A DNA stretch of 64,000 bases, taken from the NCBI RefSeq assembly GCF_001660485.1, contig NZ_CP013979.1:2852001-2916000 (forward strand). Direction: 5' to 3'. The stretch comes from Agromyces aureus (GTDB lineage: Bacteria > Actinomycetota > Actinomycetes > Actinomycetales > Microbacteriaceae). The notes beneath the pieces are model-generated. The model saw only the letters and a list, made by a program, of their open reading frames with translations. It was not told the DNA's origin and made no database searches. Shown here piece by piece: positions 52,650-60,824 of the stretch. Numbering within the stretch: position 1 is the stretch's first letter; each line of letters opens with the position of its first letter. Both the position numbers and the translations under genes were made by a program.

Positions 52650-53708
52650 ATGCCGACGATCGTTCCGCCCTACCTGCTCGACCGCATCGCCGAAACCGCT
52701 GGCACGCGGTACCCACTCGCCGCCGAGGCCGCCAGACGAGCGCTCCTGCGCGAACCGCCGGCTCGTCTCGGGCCGACCTCGCCGGGCCGTCCGCAGCACG
52801 ACGGGTACGGGCTGCCGAGCGCGCTGCCCGACGCCCCGTCGACGCCCGACCGGCGCATCTCCGACGCGCAGGGCACCGAGCGGCTGCCGGGCAAGCTGGT
52901 GCGCCGCGAAGGCGAACGCGCCACGGGTGACGAAGCCGTCGACGACGCCTACGACGGCCTCGGCGACACGCACCGCATGTTCGATCGCGTCTTCGGGCGC
53001 GACTCGATCGACGGGCGGGGCATGCCCCTCGAGGCCACCGTGCACTTCGGCGAGGCCTACGACAACGCCTTCTGGGACGGCGAGCGCATGGTGTTCGGCG
53101 ACGGCGACGGCGAGATCTTCCGCGGCTTCACCGACTCGCTGAGCGTCATCGGGCACGAGCTCGCGCACGGCGTCACCGAGAACACCGCGAAGCTGCGCTA
53201 CCAGGGTCAGTCGGGCGCCCTCAACGAGCACGTCTCCGACGCCTTCGGTGCGCTCGTCGAGCAGTACGCCCTCGGCCAGGACGCCGAGGCCGCGACGTGG
53301 CTCATCGGCGAGGGCATCTTCACGGCAGAGGTGCAGGGCCGTGCGCTCCGCTCCATGCTCGAGCCCGGCACCGCCTACGACGACGACGTGCTCGGCCGCG
53401 ACCCGCAGCCGGGGCACATGCGCGACTACATCGACACCGTCGAGGACAACGGCGGCGTGCACCTGAACTCCGGCATCCCGAACCGCGCGTTCGCGCTCGC
53501 GGCCCGTCAGTTGGGCGGGTTCGCCTGGGAGCACGTCGGTCGCATCTGGTACGACGCGCTCACGTCGGGCGAGCTCGGCGAAGAGGCGACGTTCGCGCAG
53601 TTCGCCGACGAGACCGTGCGGCAGGCCGAACGCCGGTTCGGCGACGAGTCCCGCGAGGCCGAGGCCGTGCGCGACGGCTGGCAGCAGGTGGGGGTGCTGA
53701 AGGCGTAG
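52650..53708 (+). CDS. M4 family metallopeptidase, protealysin-like
   Basis: A 352-residue thermolysin-family protease without a signal peptide. The short propeptide carries PPYLLDRIA (residues 6-14), matching the conserved PPxxL-type motif of protealysin precursors. Catalytic zinc motif HELAHGVTE (His169, Glu170, His173) and the third ligand in ALNEHVSD (Glu193) are intact; DNGGVHLNSGIPNRAF supplies the second His region. Protealysins are intracellular or lysis-released proteases linked to bacterial interactions. It is followed 41 bp downstream by an emfourin-type inhibitor, the known partner arrangement. Confidence 0.93.
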   Translation: MPTIVPPYLLDRIAETAGTRYPLAAEAARRALLREPPARLGPTSPGRPQHDGYGLPSALPDAPSTPDRRISDAQGTERLPGKLVRREGERATGDEAVDDAYDGLGDTHRMFDRVFGRDSIDGRGMPLEATVHFGEAYDNAFWDGERMVFGDGDGEIFRGFTDSLSVIGHELAHGVTENTAKLRYQGQSGALNEHVSDAFGALVEQYALGQDAEAATWLIGEGIFTAEVQGRALRSMLEPGTAYDDDVLGRDPQPGHMRDYIDTVEDNGGVHLNSGIPNRAFALAARQLGGFAWEHVGRIWYDALTSGELGEEATFAQFADETVRQAERRFGDESREAEAVRDGWQQVGVLKA

Positions 53709-53736
53709 CCGCCTGTCGGCTTCGCCGCACGAGGGG

Positions 53737-53742
53737 TACCGT
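53737..53742 (+). promoter_or_regulatory. -10 box TACCGT before the inhibitor gene
   Basis: TACCGT lies 7 nt before the ATG at 53750 with no Shine-Dalgarno sequence, so the inhibitor may have its own leaderless transcript in addition to read-through from the protease gene. Confidence 0.45.
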
Positions 53743-53749
53743 GGGCGTC

Positions 53750-54139
53750 ATGGACGTCTTCGTGGCCCGCAGCGGCGGCCTTGCCGGCATCCGCCTCACC
53801 TGGCATGTGAAGGTCGACGATCAGCCCGACGCCGACGACTGGTTCGTGCTGATCGAGGAGATCCCCTGGGACGACGTGCCGGCGGCCCCGGCCGAGCCCG
53901 ATCGATTCACGTGGGACATCCGGTGCGAGCCTGCCGAGGCGACGGCGCACGCGGCGGGCACGACCGAGTCGACCGCGGCCGATCCGAGCGCCGACGAACC
54001 GAAGGTCGACGAACCGAAGGCCAACGAGGCGACCCTCGCCGAACGTCAGCTCACGGGGCCGTGGCGGCAACTCGTCGATCGGGTTCGCGAGACGACGGAG
54101 CCGCAGCGCGAAGCGCCGCGAGCACCCCGATCGAGATGA
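53750..54139 (+). CDS. emfourin-type protealysin inhibitor
   Basis: A 129-residue protein beginning VFVARSGGLAGIRLTWHVKV, with IEEIPWDDVPAAP and the terminal ERQLTGPWRQLVDRVRE. This matches the small inhibitor family (emfourin/M4in) encoded next to protealysin-like proteases and known to block them. Compared with what I recall of the family, about 30 low-complexity acidic residues (Thr/Ala/Asp/Glu/Pro/Lys, about residues 65-98, with a repeated DEPK) are inserted before the C-terminal helix. The gene is adjacent to and co-oriented with the M4 protease. The 3' end overlaps the convergent lysoplasmalogenase gene by 89 bp. Confidence 0.82.
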   Translation: MDVFVARSGGLAGIRLTWHVKVDDQPDADDWFVLIEEIPWDDVPAAPAEPDRFTWDIRCEPAEATAHAAGTTESTAADPSADEPKVDEPKANEATLAERQLTGPWRQLVDRVRETTEPQREAPRAPRSR

Positions 54140-54737
54140 GCAGCTGCGCCGCGAGGTAGGTCGACATGACCGTGAGGTCGTGCAGGTCGAACCCCCGCAC
54201 GGCGAACTCGTAGCCGGGCAGGAACCGGCCGAGCCCGAGCACCGAGTCCGACACGACGAAGAGCGCGCCGCCGACCGCCATGACCGGGCCGCGGCTCGCG
54301 GCGAACGTCGCCATGAGGCCGAGCACGAGGCCGTAGAGCGCGACCGGCACGAGCAGCACGCCGGTGTGCGGGCCGAGCAGCGCGATGAAGCCGACGAACC
54401 AGATCGCGTACACGAGGGTCCACAGGGGCGGGCGAGCGCGCCCACCCGGCATCCGCAGGAACACCGTGATGTACGCCACATGTGCGAGCAGGAACGCGCC
54501 CAGCCCGACGACGAACATGCCGTCGAACGACAGCGCGACGTCGCCCGCCCACGACAGCCCGATCGCGAGCAGCAGCAGCCACGGGGTCTTCAGGCGCGAG
54601 CGCCGCGCCGCGAGCACCACGCCGAGCGCGAGCAGCGGCATGAGGAGCGCCTTGGTCGTCGTGACCGACCAGTCGGGGCCCGTCTCGAGCAGCACGAGGT
54701 GAAGGGCGCAGAGCACGAGGTAGGGCGTGAACGTCAT
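54051..54737 (-). CDS. YhhN family lysoplasmalogenase-like membrane protein
   Basis: A 228-residue protein with eight hydrophobic segments and YhhN motifs: WSVTTTKALLMPLLAL near the N-terminus, SWAGDVALSFDGMFVVGLGAFLLAHVAY in the middle and ALFVVSDSVLGLGRF (SD pair) later. Family members hydrolyse lysoplasmalogen vinyl-ether bonds; in actinobacteria the role is not established. ATG 54737 with a GGCGGG upstream is chosen; a GTG at 54743 would add two residues. Its last 29 codons are antisense to the inhibitor gene. Confidence 0.82.
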   Translation of the reverse strand: MTFTPYLVLCALHLVLLETGPDWSVTTTKALLMPLLALGVVLAARRSRLKTPWLLLLAIGLSWAGDVALSFDGMFVVGLGAFLLAHVAYITVFLRMPGGRARPPLWTLVYAIWFVGFIALLGPHTGVLLVPVALYGLVLGLMATFAASRGPVMAVGGALFVVSDSVLGLGRFLPGYEFAVRGFDLHDLTVMSTYLAAQLLISIGVLAALRAAAPSSREPDRRVAATAP

Positions 54738-54797
54738 CGGCACCCGCCGATCGTAGCCGGGCGGATGCCGCGGGGCCGAACGGACTGTGGGACACGA

Positions 54798-54830
54798 CGA
54801 AGGCCGACGGGCGATGCCCGTCGGCCTTCG
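54798..54830 (-). terminator. terminator of the FKBP gene
   Basis: A 15-bp perfect stem (CGAAGGCCGACGGGC with its complement) and a 3-nt loop, 30 bp after the FKBP stop. CAC/GTG flanks extend it slightly. Confidence 0.85.
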
Positions 54831-54860
54831 TGTGATTCAGATGATGCGATGCCGCTCGGC

Positions 54861-55232
54861 TCAGCTCACGCCGAGCAGGTCGATCACGAAGATCAGGGTC
54901 TGGCCCGAGAGCCGGTGCCCGCCGCCGGCGGGGCCGTAGGCCTTGTGCGGCGGCACGATGAGCTTGCGGCGACCGCCGACTTTCATGCCGGGGATGCCCT
55001 CCTGCCAGCCGGCGATGAGCGCCTGCAGGGGGAAGTTGATCGACTGGTTGCGGCTCCAGGAGGAGTCGAACTCGTCGCCGGTGTCGTACTCGACACCGAG
55101 GTAGTGCACGTCGACCGTGGAGCCGGGGGTCGCCTCGGCTCCGTCGCCGACGACGATGTCCTCGATGACGAGGTCTACGGGGGCGGGGCCCTCGGGAGCG
55201 TCGATCTCGGGCTTGCTGTTCGTGTCAGTCAT
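54861..55232 (-). CDS. FKBP-type peptidyl-prolyl cis-trans isomerase
   Basis: A 123-residue single-domain FKBP: GSTVDVHYLGVEYDTGDEFDSS, FPLQALIAGWQEGIPGMKVGGRR and IVPPHKAYGPAGGG are the typical active-site segments (Tyr, Asp, Phe, Trp and Tyr pockets). No signal peptide, so it is a cytoplasmic proline isomerase. The start at 55232 gives MTDTNSKPEID. It is monocistronic with a strong terminator. A 278-bp gap separates it from PrsW; that gap contains one long inverted repeat at 55428-55483 and otherwise nothing recognisable. Confidence 0.93.
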   Translation of the reverse strand: MTDTNSKPEIDAPEGPAPVDLVIEDIVVGDGAEATPGSTVDVHYLGVEYDTGDEFDSSWSRNQSINFPLQALIAGWQEGIPGMKVGGRRKLIVPPHKAYGPAGGGHRLSGQTLIFVIDLLGVS

Positions 55233-55427
55233 GCTTCCATCCAATCGGAGGCGACGAGTCCGGACAAGCGTCCACTCCCCTCTTGCGCTGACTGCGAACA
55301 TGTCGCACTCTGGATGCCTGAGAACTCGTCGCCCCGCAGAGTCGTCGGCAATGCCACACCGCAGGGCGACGAGTTTCTCCATGTCCGCGAGCGGCCACCT
55401 GACGCGATCGGCGGCCGCCTCATGGCC

Positions 55428-55483
55428 CCTCATCAGGTCGCGAACGGCGCCTTCACACCTTCATGAGTCGCGACCTGATGAGG
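55428..55483. repeat. perfect 16-bp inverted repeat with 24-nt loop
   Basis: CCTCATCAGGTCGCGA (55428-55443) and TCGCGACCTGATGAGG (55468-55483) are exact reverse complements. It lies 28 bp beyond the PrsW stop. The position fits a terminator for the PrsW operon, but the long loop and the CATCAGG/CCTGATG content are unlike the other hairpins in this window, so a regulator site or RNA structure is also possible. Confidence 0.7.
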
Positions 55484-55510
55484 AACCGCACCCCGGTCGT
55501 GCGTCGGCCG

Positions 55511-56710
55511 TCAGGCCCCGGGCGCGGAGATCGCGCGTCGATCGGCCGCGACGAGGTCGAGCAGCTCGCGCTCGTCGGCGATGCGTCGGGCGTCGGACCT
55601 GCCGGTGACGATCGCCTGACGCGTGAACGCCAGGCGCGTGGCATCCGCGATGAACGCCCTGACCTGAGGCGTGCGCGGCGGCGTCTGCGACCGCGCCCAT
55701 GCGAGGGCGGCGTTGCGGCCGGCCGGCGAGGCGAGCCCCTCGACCTCGTCGGGATTGAACCAGCCGGCGGCGGCGTACTCGAGCAACCGGTCGCGCGTGA
55801 TGCGGCGCTCCTGACGGCGCAGCAGCACCGTGAGCACGATGGCCGCGGCGAAGATCGGCACCTGCACGAGCAGGTAGAGCGCGACGGCGTCGGAGGCGAA
55901 GGTGAGCGAGCCGTTCCAGAGGGCGTGCAGCGCGATCGCGCAGGCGAGGCCACCGAGGAACCAGAGCAGGATCCCCGGGCCGCGCGTACGTCGCGCCCCC
56001 AAGCCGATCGCAAGGCCCGTGCACGCCGTGAAGAGCACGTGCGCGAACGGCGAGAACAGGCCGCGCACGACGAACGTCGCCCCGAGCGCGGCGCCGCCGC
56101 CCTCGATGAGCGCCTGCCCGAAGTAGAGGATGTTCTCGGTGAACGCGAACCCGGCGGCGACGGTCGCGGCGTAGACGAGCCCGTCGACCGGGCCGTCGAA
56201 GTGGCTGCGCGAGAAGGTGAAGAGCAGCAGGATGCCGAGCCCCTTCGCGACCTCCTCGACGAGCGGCGCCTGCACGACGGCCTGCATGGCCTCGTCGGGG
56301 CCGGTCGAGAGCGCGAACGCCATGGCGAGCTGCACCCCCGTGTCGACGATGAGGGCGATCGCCACCGACACCGCCGCACCCCAGAGGAACGCGAACCAGA
56401 GCGCCCAGCGCGGTTCGGGCTCCCAGCGGTCGACCCAGCGCACCGCGAGCAGCACGATCGTGAGCGGCACGAGCGCGAGCAGGCTGCCGATGAGCAGCGT
56501 CGACACTCCGAGCGCGACGGCGAAGTACGCGACGACGAGCAGCCCGACGATCACCGCGACCGTGATGCCGATCGGGGCGAACACCCCGGTGCCGCGGCGG
56601 AGCGGCGCCACGACCGGCGCCGGCGGCGGAGGCGGCATGAACGCCTGCGGCGAGGGGCCGGGGTTCACCACGGGGCCCGATCGGTACTCGCCGGGAACGG
56701 GGCTGGTCAT
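55511..56710 (-). CDS. PrsW family intramembrane metalloprotease
   Basis: A 399-residue membrane protease. After a Pro-rich cytoplasmic N-terminus come about nine helices carrying the PrsW motifs: LVEEVAKGLGILLLF (EExxK), GFAFTENILYFG (FxxxEN), SPFAHVLFTACTGLAIG (HxxF) and LHALWNGS (HxxxN). PrsW cleaves anti-sigma factors in Bacillus; the target here is unknown. A 110-residue cytoplasmic tail follows the last helix. Its ATG overlaps the oxidase stop (ATGA), so it is in the same operon. Confidence 0.9.
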   Translation of the reverse strand: MTSPVPGEYRSGPVVNPGPSPQAFMPPPPPAPVVAPLRRGTGVFAPIGITVAVIVGLLVVAYFAVALGVSTLLIGSLLALVPLTIVLLAVRWVDRWEPEPRWALWFAFLWGAAVSVAIALIVDTGVQLAMAFALSTGPDEAMQAVVQAPLVEEVAKGLGILLLFTFSRSHFDGPVDGLVYAATVAAGFAFTENILYFGQALIEGGGAALGATFVVRGLFSPFAHVLFTACTGLAIGLGARRTRGPGILLWFLGGLACAIALHALWNGSLTFASDAVALYLLVQVPIFAAAIVLTVLLRRQERRITRDRLLEYAAAGWFNPDEVEGLASPAGRNAALAWARSQTPPRTPQVRAFIADATRLAFTRQAIVTGRSDARRIADERELLDLVAADRRAISAPGA

Positions 56711-58167
56711 CGGGTCTCCTCGAGCGGGTCGGTGGCGTCGGGTGTTCGGGTCTCGTCGGGCACGGAGGTGCCGCGGTCCTCGAACATCACGCCGGGGTTC
56801 AGGATGCCGGTCGGGTCGAACAGCGCCTTGATGCCGCGCTGCAGGTCGACCTGGTCGTCTCCGAGCTCGTCGGCGAGCCACCGGCGCTTGAGCACGCCGA
56901 CACCGTGCTCGCCCGTGAGCGTGCCGCCGAGGGCGACCGCCTCGCGGAACATCGCGTCGGCCGCGGCCCACACGTGTTCGGGCACCTCGCCCGGATCGCC
57001 CTCGAAGATGAAGTTCGGGTGCAGGTTGCCGTCGCCCGCGTGCGCGAGCGTCGGGATCTCGAGCCCGTGGTCGGCGCCGATGCGCTCGATCGCGCGGAAC
57101 ATCTCCGGCAGGCGCGAGCGCGGCACCGCGACGTCCTCGATGAGCACGCGCCCGCGCGCAGCGAGCGCGCCGTGCCACGCCCGACGGATCGCGACGAGCC
57201 GCTCGCCCGACGCGGCATCCGAAGACCGGCTCACGCGACCGCCCGCGCCGGCGAACACGCGTTCGATCACGTCGGCCTCGGCGGCGGCGCCCGCCTGATC
57301 GGTCTGGGCGAGCAGGAACGCCTCGCCGGGGGCGAGGGTCGCGAGCGGAGTGCCGGCGAGGGCGTCGGCGCCGAGGTGCGCGGCCACGCGCGCGATGCCC
57401 GCGGCATCCATGAGTTCGAGCATCGCGGGTCGCACGCGCGAGGCGATGACGGCGGCGGATGCCGCGGCGGCCGTCTCGACATCGGGGAATGCCGCGGCGA
57501 TCGTGACGACCTCGCCACCGGGCAGCGGTCGCAGTCGCACGGTCGCCTCGACGATGACGCCGAGCGTGCCCTCGGAGCCGGTGAGCAGGGCCGTGAGATC
57601 GTAGCCCGTGACGCCCTTGACGGTGCGGCGCCCGGTGCGCAGCAGCCGCCCGTCGGGCAGCACCACGGCGAGCGCGAGCACCGACTCGCGCGTGACGCCG
57701 TACTTCGCGCAGAGCAGGCCGCCGGCGTTCGTGGCGATGTTGCCACCGATCGACGAGATGGCCCGACTCGCCGGGTCGGGCGCGTACCAGAGGCCGAGCG
57801 GTGCGACCGCCGCCGCGAGAGCGCCGTTCAGAACGCCCGCCTCGACGACCGCGAGTTCGTCGGCCTCGGAGATCTCGAGGATGCGGTCGAGGCGCGAGAG
57901 GTCGAGCACGAGGCATCCGGCACTCGCGATGGCCCCGCCCGCGAGCCCCGTGCCCGCACCGCGCACGACCACGGGCGTGGCCGTCGCGTGCGCGATGCGC
58001 ATGACGGCCTGCACGTCGTCGACGGATGCCGCGTGCACGACGGCGAGCGCCCGGCTCGCGCCGCGCCAGCCCGAACGGTCTTCGCGCACGGCCTCGAGGT
58101 CGGCGGGCGCCGTCGAGACCCGGGCACCGAGGGCGTCGGTGAGCACGGAGAGGACGTCGAGCGGCAT
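56707..58167 (-). CDS. FAD-linked oxidase (GlcD/D-lactate dehydrogenase type)
   Basis: A 486-residue protein with an N-terminal FAD_binding_4 domain ([16 protein letters not shown], and [19 protein letters not shown] for the flavin pyrophosphate) and the C-terminal FAD-oxidase_C domain ([11 protein letters not shown], and [16 protein letters not shown] with the substrate-binding His). It oxidises a 2-hydroxy acid such as glycolate or D-lactate. No Fe-S subunit (GlcF) is adjacent. The start at 58167 gives [14 protein letters not shown]. It overlaps PrsW by ATGA, an unexpected functional pairing. Confidence 0.9.
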   Translation of the reverse strand: MPLDVLSVLTDALGARVSTAPADLEAVREDRSGWRGASRALAVVHAASVDDVQAVMRIAHATATPVVVRGAGTGLAGGAIASAGCLVLDLSRLDRILEISEADELAVVEAGVLNGALAAAVAPLGLWYAPDPASRAISSIGGNIATNAGGLLCAKYGVTRESVLALAVVLPDGRLLRTGRRTVKGVTGYDLTALLTGSEGTLGVIVEATVRLRPLPGGEVVTIAAAFPDVETAAAASAAVIASRVRPAMLELMDAAGIARVAAHLGADALAGTPLATLAPGEAFLLAQTDQAGAAAEADVIERVFAGAGGRVSRSSDAASGERLVAIRRAWHGALAARGRVLIEDVAVPRSRLPEMFRAIERIGADHGLEIPTLAHAGDGNLHPNFIFEGDPGEVPEHVWAAADAMFREAVALGGTLTGEHGVGVLKRRWLADELGDDQVDLQRGIKALFDPTGILNPGVMFEDRGTSVPDETRTPDATDPLEETR

Positions 58168-58243
58168 GCGGCCCAGCCTATTGGCACCCGCTGATGTCCG
58201 ATTCCCGCCGATCGATGTCGGTCGGGCGTGCGAGTCTGGAGTC

Positions 58244-59866
58244 ATGTCCACCCCCTCAGCCGCACCGCGCGTGCTCAGCGCGACGTCCGTCGACGACCCC
58301 GAGTTCGCCGAGCGGTACCGCGCCATGCAGGCACGCGACGCCCGCTTCGACGGGCAGTTCATCACGGGCGTGCACTCGACGGGCATCTACTGCCGGCCGA
58401 GCTGTCCGGCGGTCTCGCCGAAGCCGTCGAACGTGACGTTCTACCTCACGGCGGCCGCCGCGCACGAGGCCGGCCTTCGCGCGTGCAAGCGGTGCCTGCC
58501 CGACGCGGTGCCCGGCTCCCCCGAATGGAATCTGCGCGACGACCTCGCGGCACGCGCCATGCGGCTCATCGCCGACGGCGTCGTCGAACGCGACGGGGTT
58601 CCCGGGCTCGCCGCACGCCTCGGCTACACGCCCCGCCACCTCACGCGTGTGCTCACCGCCGAACTCGGCGCTGGCCCACTCGCCCTCGCTCGCGCGCACC
58701 GGGCGCAGACCGCGCGGGCGCTGCTCACCTCGACCTCGCTGCCCGTGGCCGATGTCGCATTCGCGTCGGGGTTCGGCAGCATCCGCCAGTTCAACGACAC
58801 GGTCCGCGAGGTCTACGAGCGCAGTCCCCTCGAGGTGCGGGCCGCCGCGCGCGTGCACGAGCGCGCTGCTGGGGGCGGCGATCGGCCGGCATCCTCTGGC
58901 TCCGTCGACCTCACCAGACCCGGCCCGAACGGCATCGTCGTCGTCGCGGGCGCCGAGCCTCCTGCTGCCGCCGGCCCCGGCGCGGGCGTCGTGCGCCTGC
59001 GTCTGCCCGCCCGCCCGCCGTTCGACGCGGCCGGCGTGTTCGGGTGGCTCGCGGCGCGCACGGTCACGGGCGTCGAGACGTCGACCCTGACGGCTGACGG
59101 CGCGCCGAGGTTCCGGCGCACCCTGCGCCTGCCCAGCGGGCCCGCGCTCGTCGCGATCACCCCGGGCGGCGACGCCGGCTCGCCCAGCATCGAGATCGAG
59201 GCCCGCCTCACGGGCCTCGCCGACCTTCCCCCACTCGTGGCGAGGGTTCGGCGCCTCTTCGACCTCGACGCCGATGCCCTCGCGATCGACGGCGCCCTCG
59301 CGGCGGAGCCCGCGTTCGCAGCCTCGGTCGCCGCCGTGCCCGGCATCCGCGTGCCCGGATGCCTCGACCCTCACGAGTTGGTGTTCCGGGCGCTCATCGG
59401 GCAGCAGATCTCGGTCGCCGCGGCGCGCACCGCCCTCGGTCGACTCGCCGCCGAACTCGGCGCGCGCGTCGCGGGCGACGAGGCGTTGACCACGCTGTTC
59501 CCGACCGCGGCGGCGATCGCCGAGCACGGCGCAGGCGTGCTGCGTGGGCCGGCCGCGCGCATCCGCACGATCGTCGACGTCGCGGCCCGCCTCGCATCGG
59601 GCGAGCTCGTCGTCTCGTCCGATCGCGAACGGCACGACCTCGAGGCTCGCCTCCTCGAGATTCCCGGCATCGGGCCGTGGACCGCCGGGTACGTCGCGAT
59701 GCGCGTGACCGGAGCACCCGACGTGCTGCTCACGGGCGATCTGGCTCTGCGCAACGGCGCTGAACGCCTCGGCCTCCCCCATACTCCGCGCGAACTCGAC
59801 GTATACGGCGCCCGCTGGGCACCGTGGCGCAGCTACGCGTCGATGCACCTCTGGCGCTCCGCCTGA
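58244..59866 (+). CDS. Ada-AlkA fusion: methyl-sensing AraC-type regulator with 3-methyladenine DNA glycosylase II
   Basis: A 540-residue fusion. The N-terminal Ada zinc domain ([15 protein letters not shown] ... ACKRCLPD, four Cys including the methyl acceptor) is followed by an AraC HTH (about residues 100-195; [20 protein letters not shown]), AlkA_N, and an HhH-GPD glycosylase domain (about 365-530; [20 protein letters not shown] with the catalytic Asp in LLTGDLALR). It senses methylated DNA phosphotriesters and excises alkylated bases in the adaptive response. No MGMT domain or adjacent ogt gene is present. It is divergent from the FAD-oxidase gene, 76 bp apart. Confidence 0.93.
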   Translation: MSTPSAAPRVLSATSVDDPEFAERYRAMQARDARFDGQFITGVHSTGIYCRPSCPAVSPKPSNVTFYLTAAAAHEAGLRACKRCLPDAVPGSPEWNLRDDLAARAMRLIADGVVERDGVPGLAARLGYTPRHLTRVLTAELGAGPLALARAHRAQTARALLTSTSLPVADVAFASGFGSIRQFNDTVREVYERSPLEVRAAARVHERAAGGGDRPASSGSVDLTRPGPNGIVVVAGAEPPAAAGPGAGVVRLRLPARPPFDAAGVFGWLAARTVTGVETSTLTADGAPRFRRTLRLPSGPALVAITPGGDAGSPSIEIEARLTGLADLPPLVARVRRLFDLDADALAIDGALAAEPAFAASVAAVPGIRVPGCLDPHELVFRALIGQQISVAAARTALGRLAAELGARVAGDEALTTLFPTAAAIAEHGAGVLRGPAARIRTIVDVAARLASGELVVSSDRERHDLEARLLEIPGIGPWTAGYVAMRVTGAPDVLLTGDLALRNGAERLGLPHTPRELDVYGARWAPWRSYASMHLWRSA

Positions 59867-59955
59867 TCTCGGGCGGCGCGCACGGCGCTCCGCACGGCGG
59901 AACGCGCGGCCGATCCCACGCGCCGGAAAGATCCGATGTCTTGGGTGCCCCACGC

Positions 59956-59961
59956 TACGAT
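59956..59961 (+). promoter_or_regulatory. -10 box TACGAT of probable leaderless GntR mRNA
   Basis: TACGAT is followed by six bases and the ATG at 59968, with no Shine-Dalgarno sequence. Confidence 0.5.
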
Positions 59962-59967
59962 TCCGGT

Positions 59968-60642
59968 ATGGCGGTCACCGATGAAGCGATCCTGAAGATC
60001 AAGGAGATGATCCTCTCCGGCGAACTGAAGCCGGGCGACCGTCTCGAGCCCGAGAAGGAGCTCAGCGAACGACTCGGCCTGAGCCGTTCCTCGCTGCGCG
60101 AAGCCGTCAAGGCGCTCGAGATCGTGCGCGTGCTCGACGTGCGCCGCGGCGACGGAACCTACGTCACGAGCCTCGAACCCGACCTGCTGCTCGAGGCGAT
60201 GAGCTTCGTGGTCGACCTGCACAGCGATCAGTCGGTGCTCGAGATCTTCGCCGTGCGCCGCATCCTCGAGCCGGCGACCTCCGCACTCGCTGCGCAGAAC
60301 GCGGATCCGGCCGATCTGGCTCGCCTGCGCGAGCTCCTCGAGGGCGTCGACGCCGCATCCGAGCTCGACGCGCTCATCGAGCACGACCTCGAGTTCCATC
60401 GGGGCATCGCATCGATGGCCGGCAACGCCTACCTGACGAGCCTGCTCGAGTCGATGTCCGGCCGCACCGTGCGGGCCCGCATCTGGCGTGGCATCACGCA
60501 GGAGAACGCGACCGATCGCACCATCGCCGAGCACGACGCGATCCTCTCGGCGCTCGAGGCGGGCGATCAGGACCTCGCCAGGGCCGTGACCCTCACGCAC
60601 ATCGCCGGCATCGAGGCTTGGCTCCGAGCTGCTGCGCTGTGA
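59968..60642 (+). CDS. FadR subfamily GntR regulator
   Basis: A 224-residue regulator with an N-terminal winged HTH (residues about 5-70; LKPGDRLEPEKELSERLGLS ... RSSLREAVKALEIVRVLDVR) and a C-terminal FCD helical domain (about 85-215) carrying the metal-binding pattern with Asp and His residues (EHDLEFHRGIASMAGN, EHDAILSALEAGD, LTHIAGIEAWL). Such proteins usually repress sugar-acid catabolic genes and are released by the substrate. It directly precedes the binding protein gene, whose promoter holds a TTGCCGCAA dyad. Probable leaderless start. Confidence 0.9.
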   Translation: MAVTDEAILKIKEMILSGELKPGDRLEPEKELSERLGLSRSSLREAVKALEIVRVLDVRRGDGTYVTSLEPDLLLEAMSFVVDLHSDQSVLEIFAVRRILEPATSALAAQNADPADLARLRELLEGVDAASELDALIEHDLEFHRGIASMAGNAYLTSLLESMSGRTVRARIWRGITQENATDRTIAEHDAILSALEAGDQDLARAVTLTHIAGIEAWLRAAAL

Positions 60643-60747
60643 CTCGGCTCCGTCGGTCGAACGCGAGCGCGAACGCGGGCGCGAGCGCCCGTAGGCGCGT
60701 GGCGGCCCATGGTGCGGAGTCGTGACGGACCCGTGATCTGGAGCGGC

Positions 60748-60776
60748 TTGACATCCATCCGACGTTGCCGCAATGT
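60748..60776 (+). promoter_or_regulatory. promoter and operator of the sugar-acid ABC locus
   Basis: TTGACA (60748-60753) and CAATGT (60771-60776) are 17 bp apart. CGTTGC-C-GCAATG, a near-perfect dyad at 60763-60775, overlaps the -10 element and is the best candidate for the GntR site. A second small dyad ATCC-TATT-GGAT lies nearer to the gene, at about 60784-60795. Confidence 0.62.
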
Positions 60777-60824
60777 TGTCACCGATCCTATTGGATATTT
60801 CATTTCTCAGAGTGGAGGAACAAC

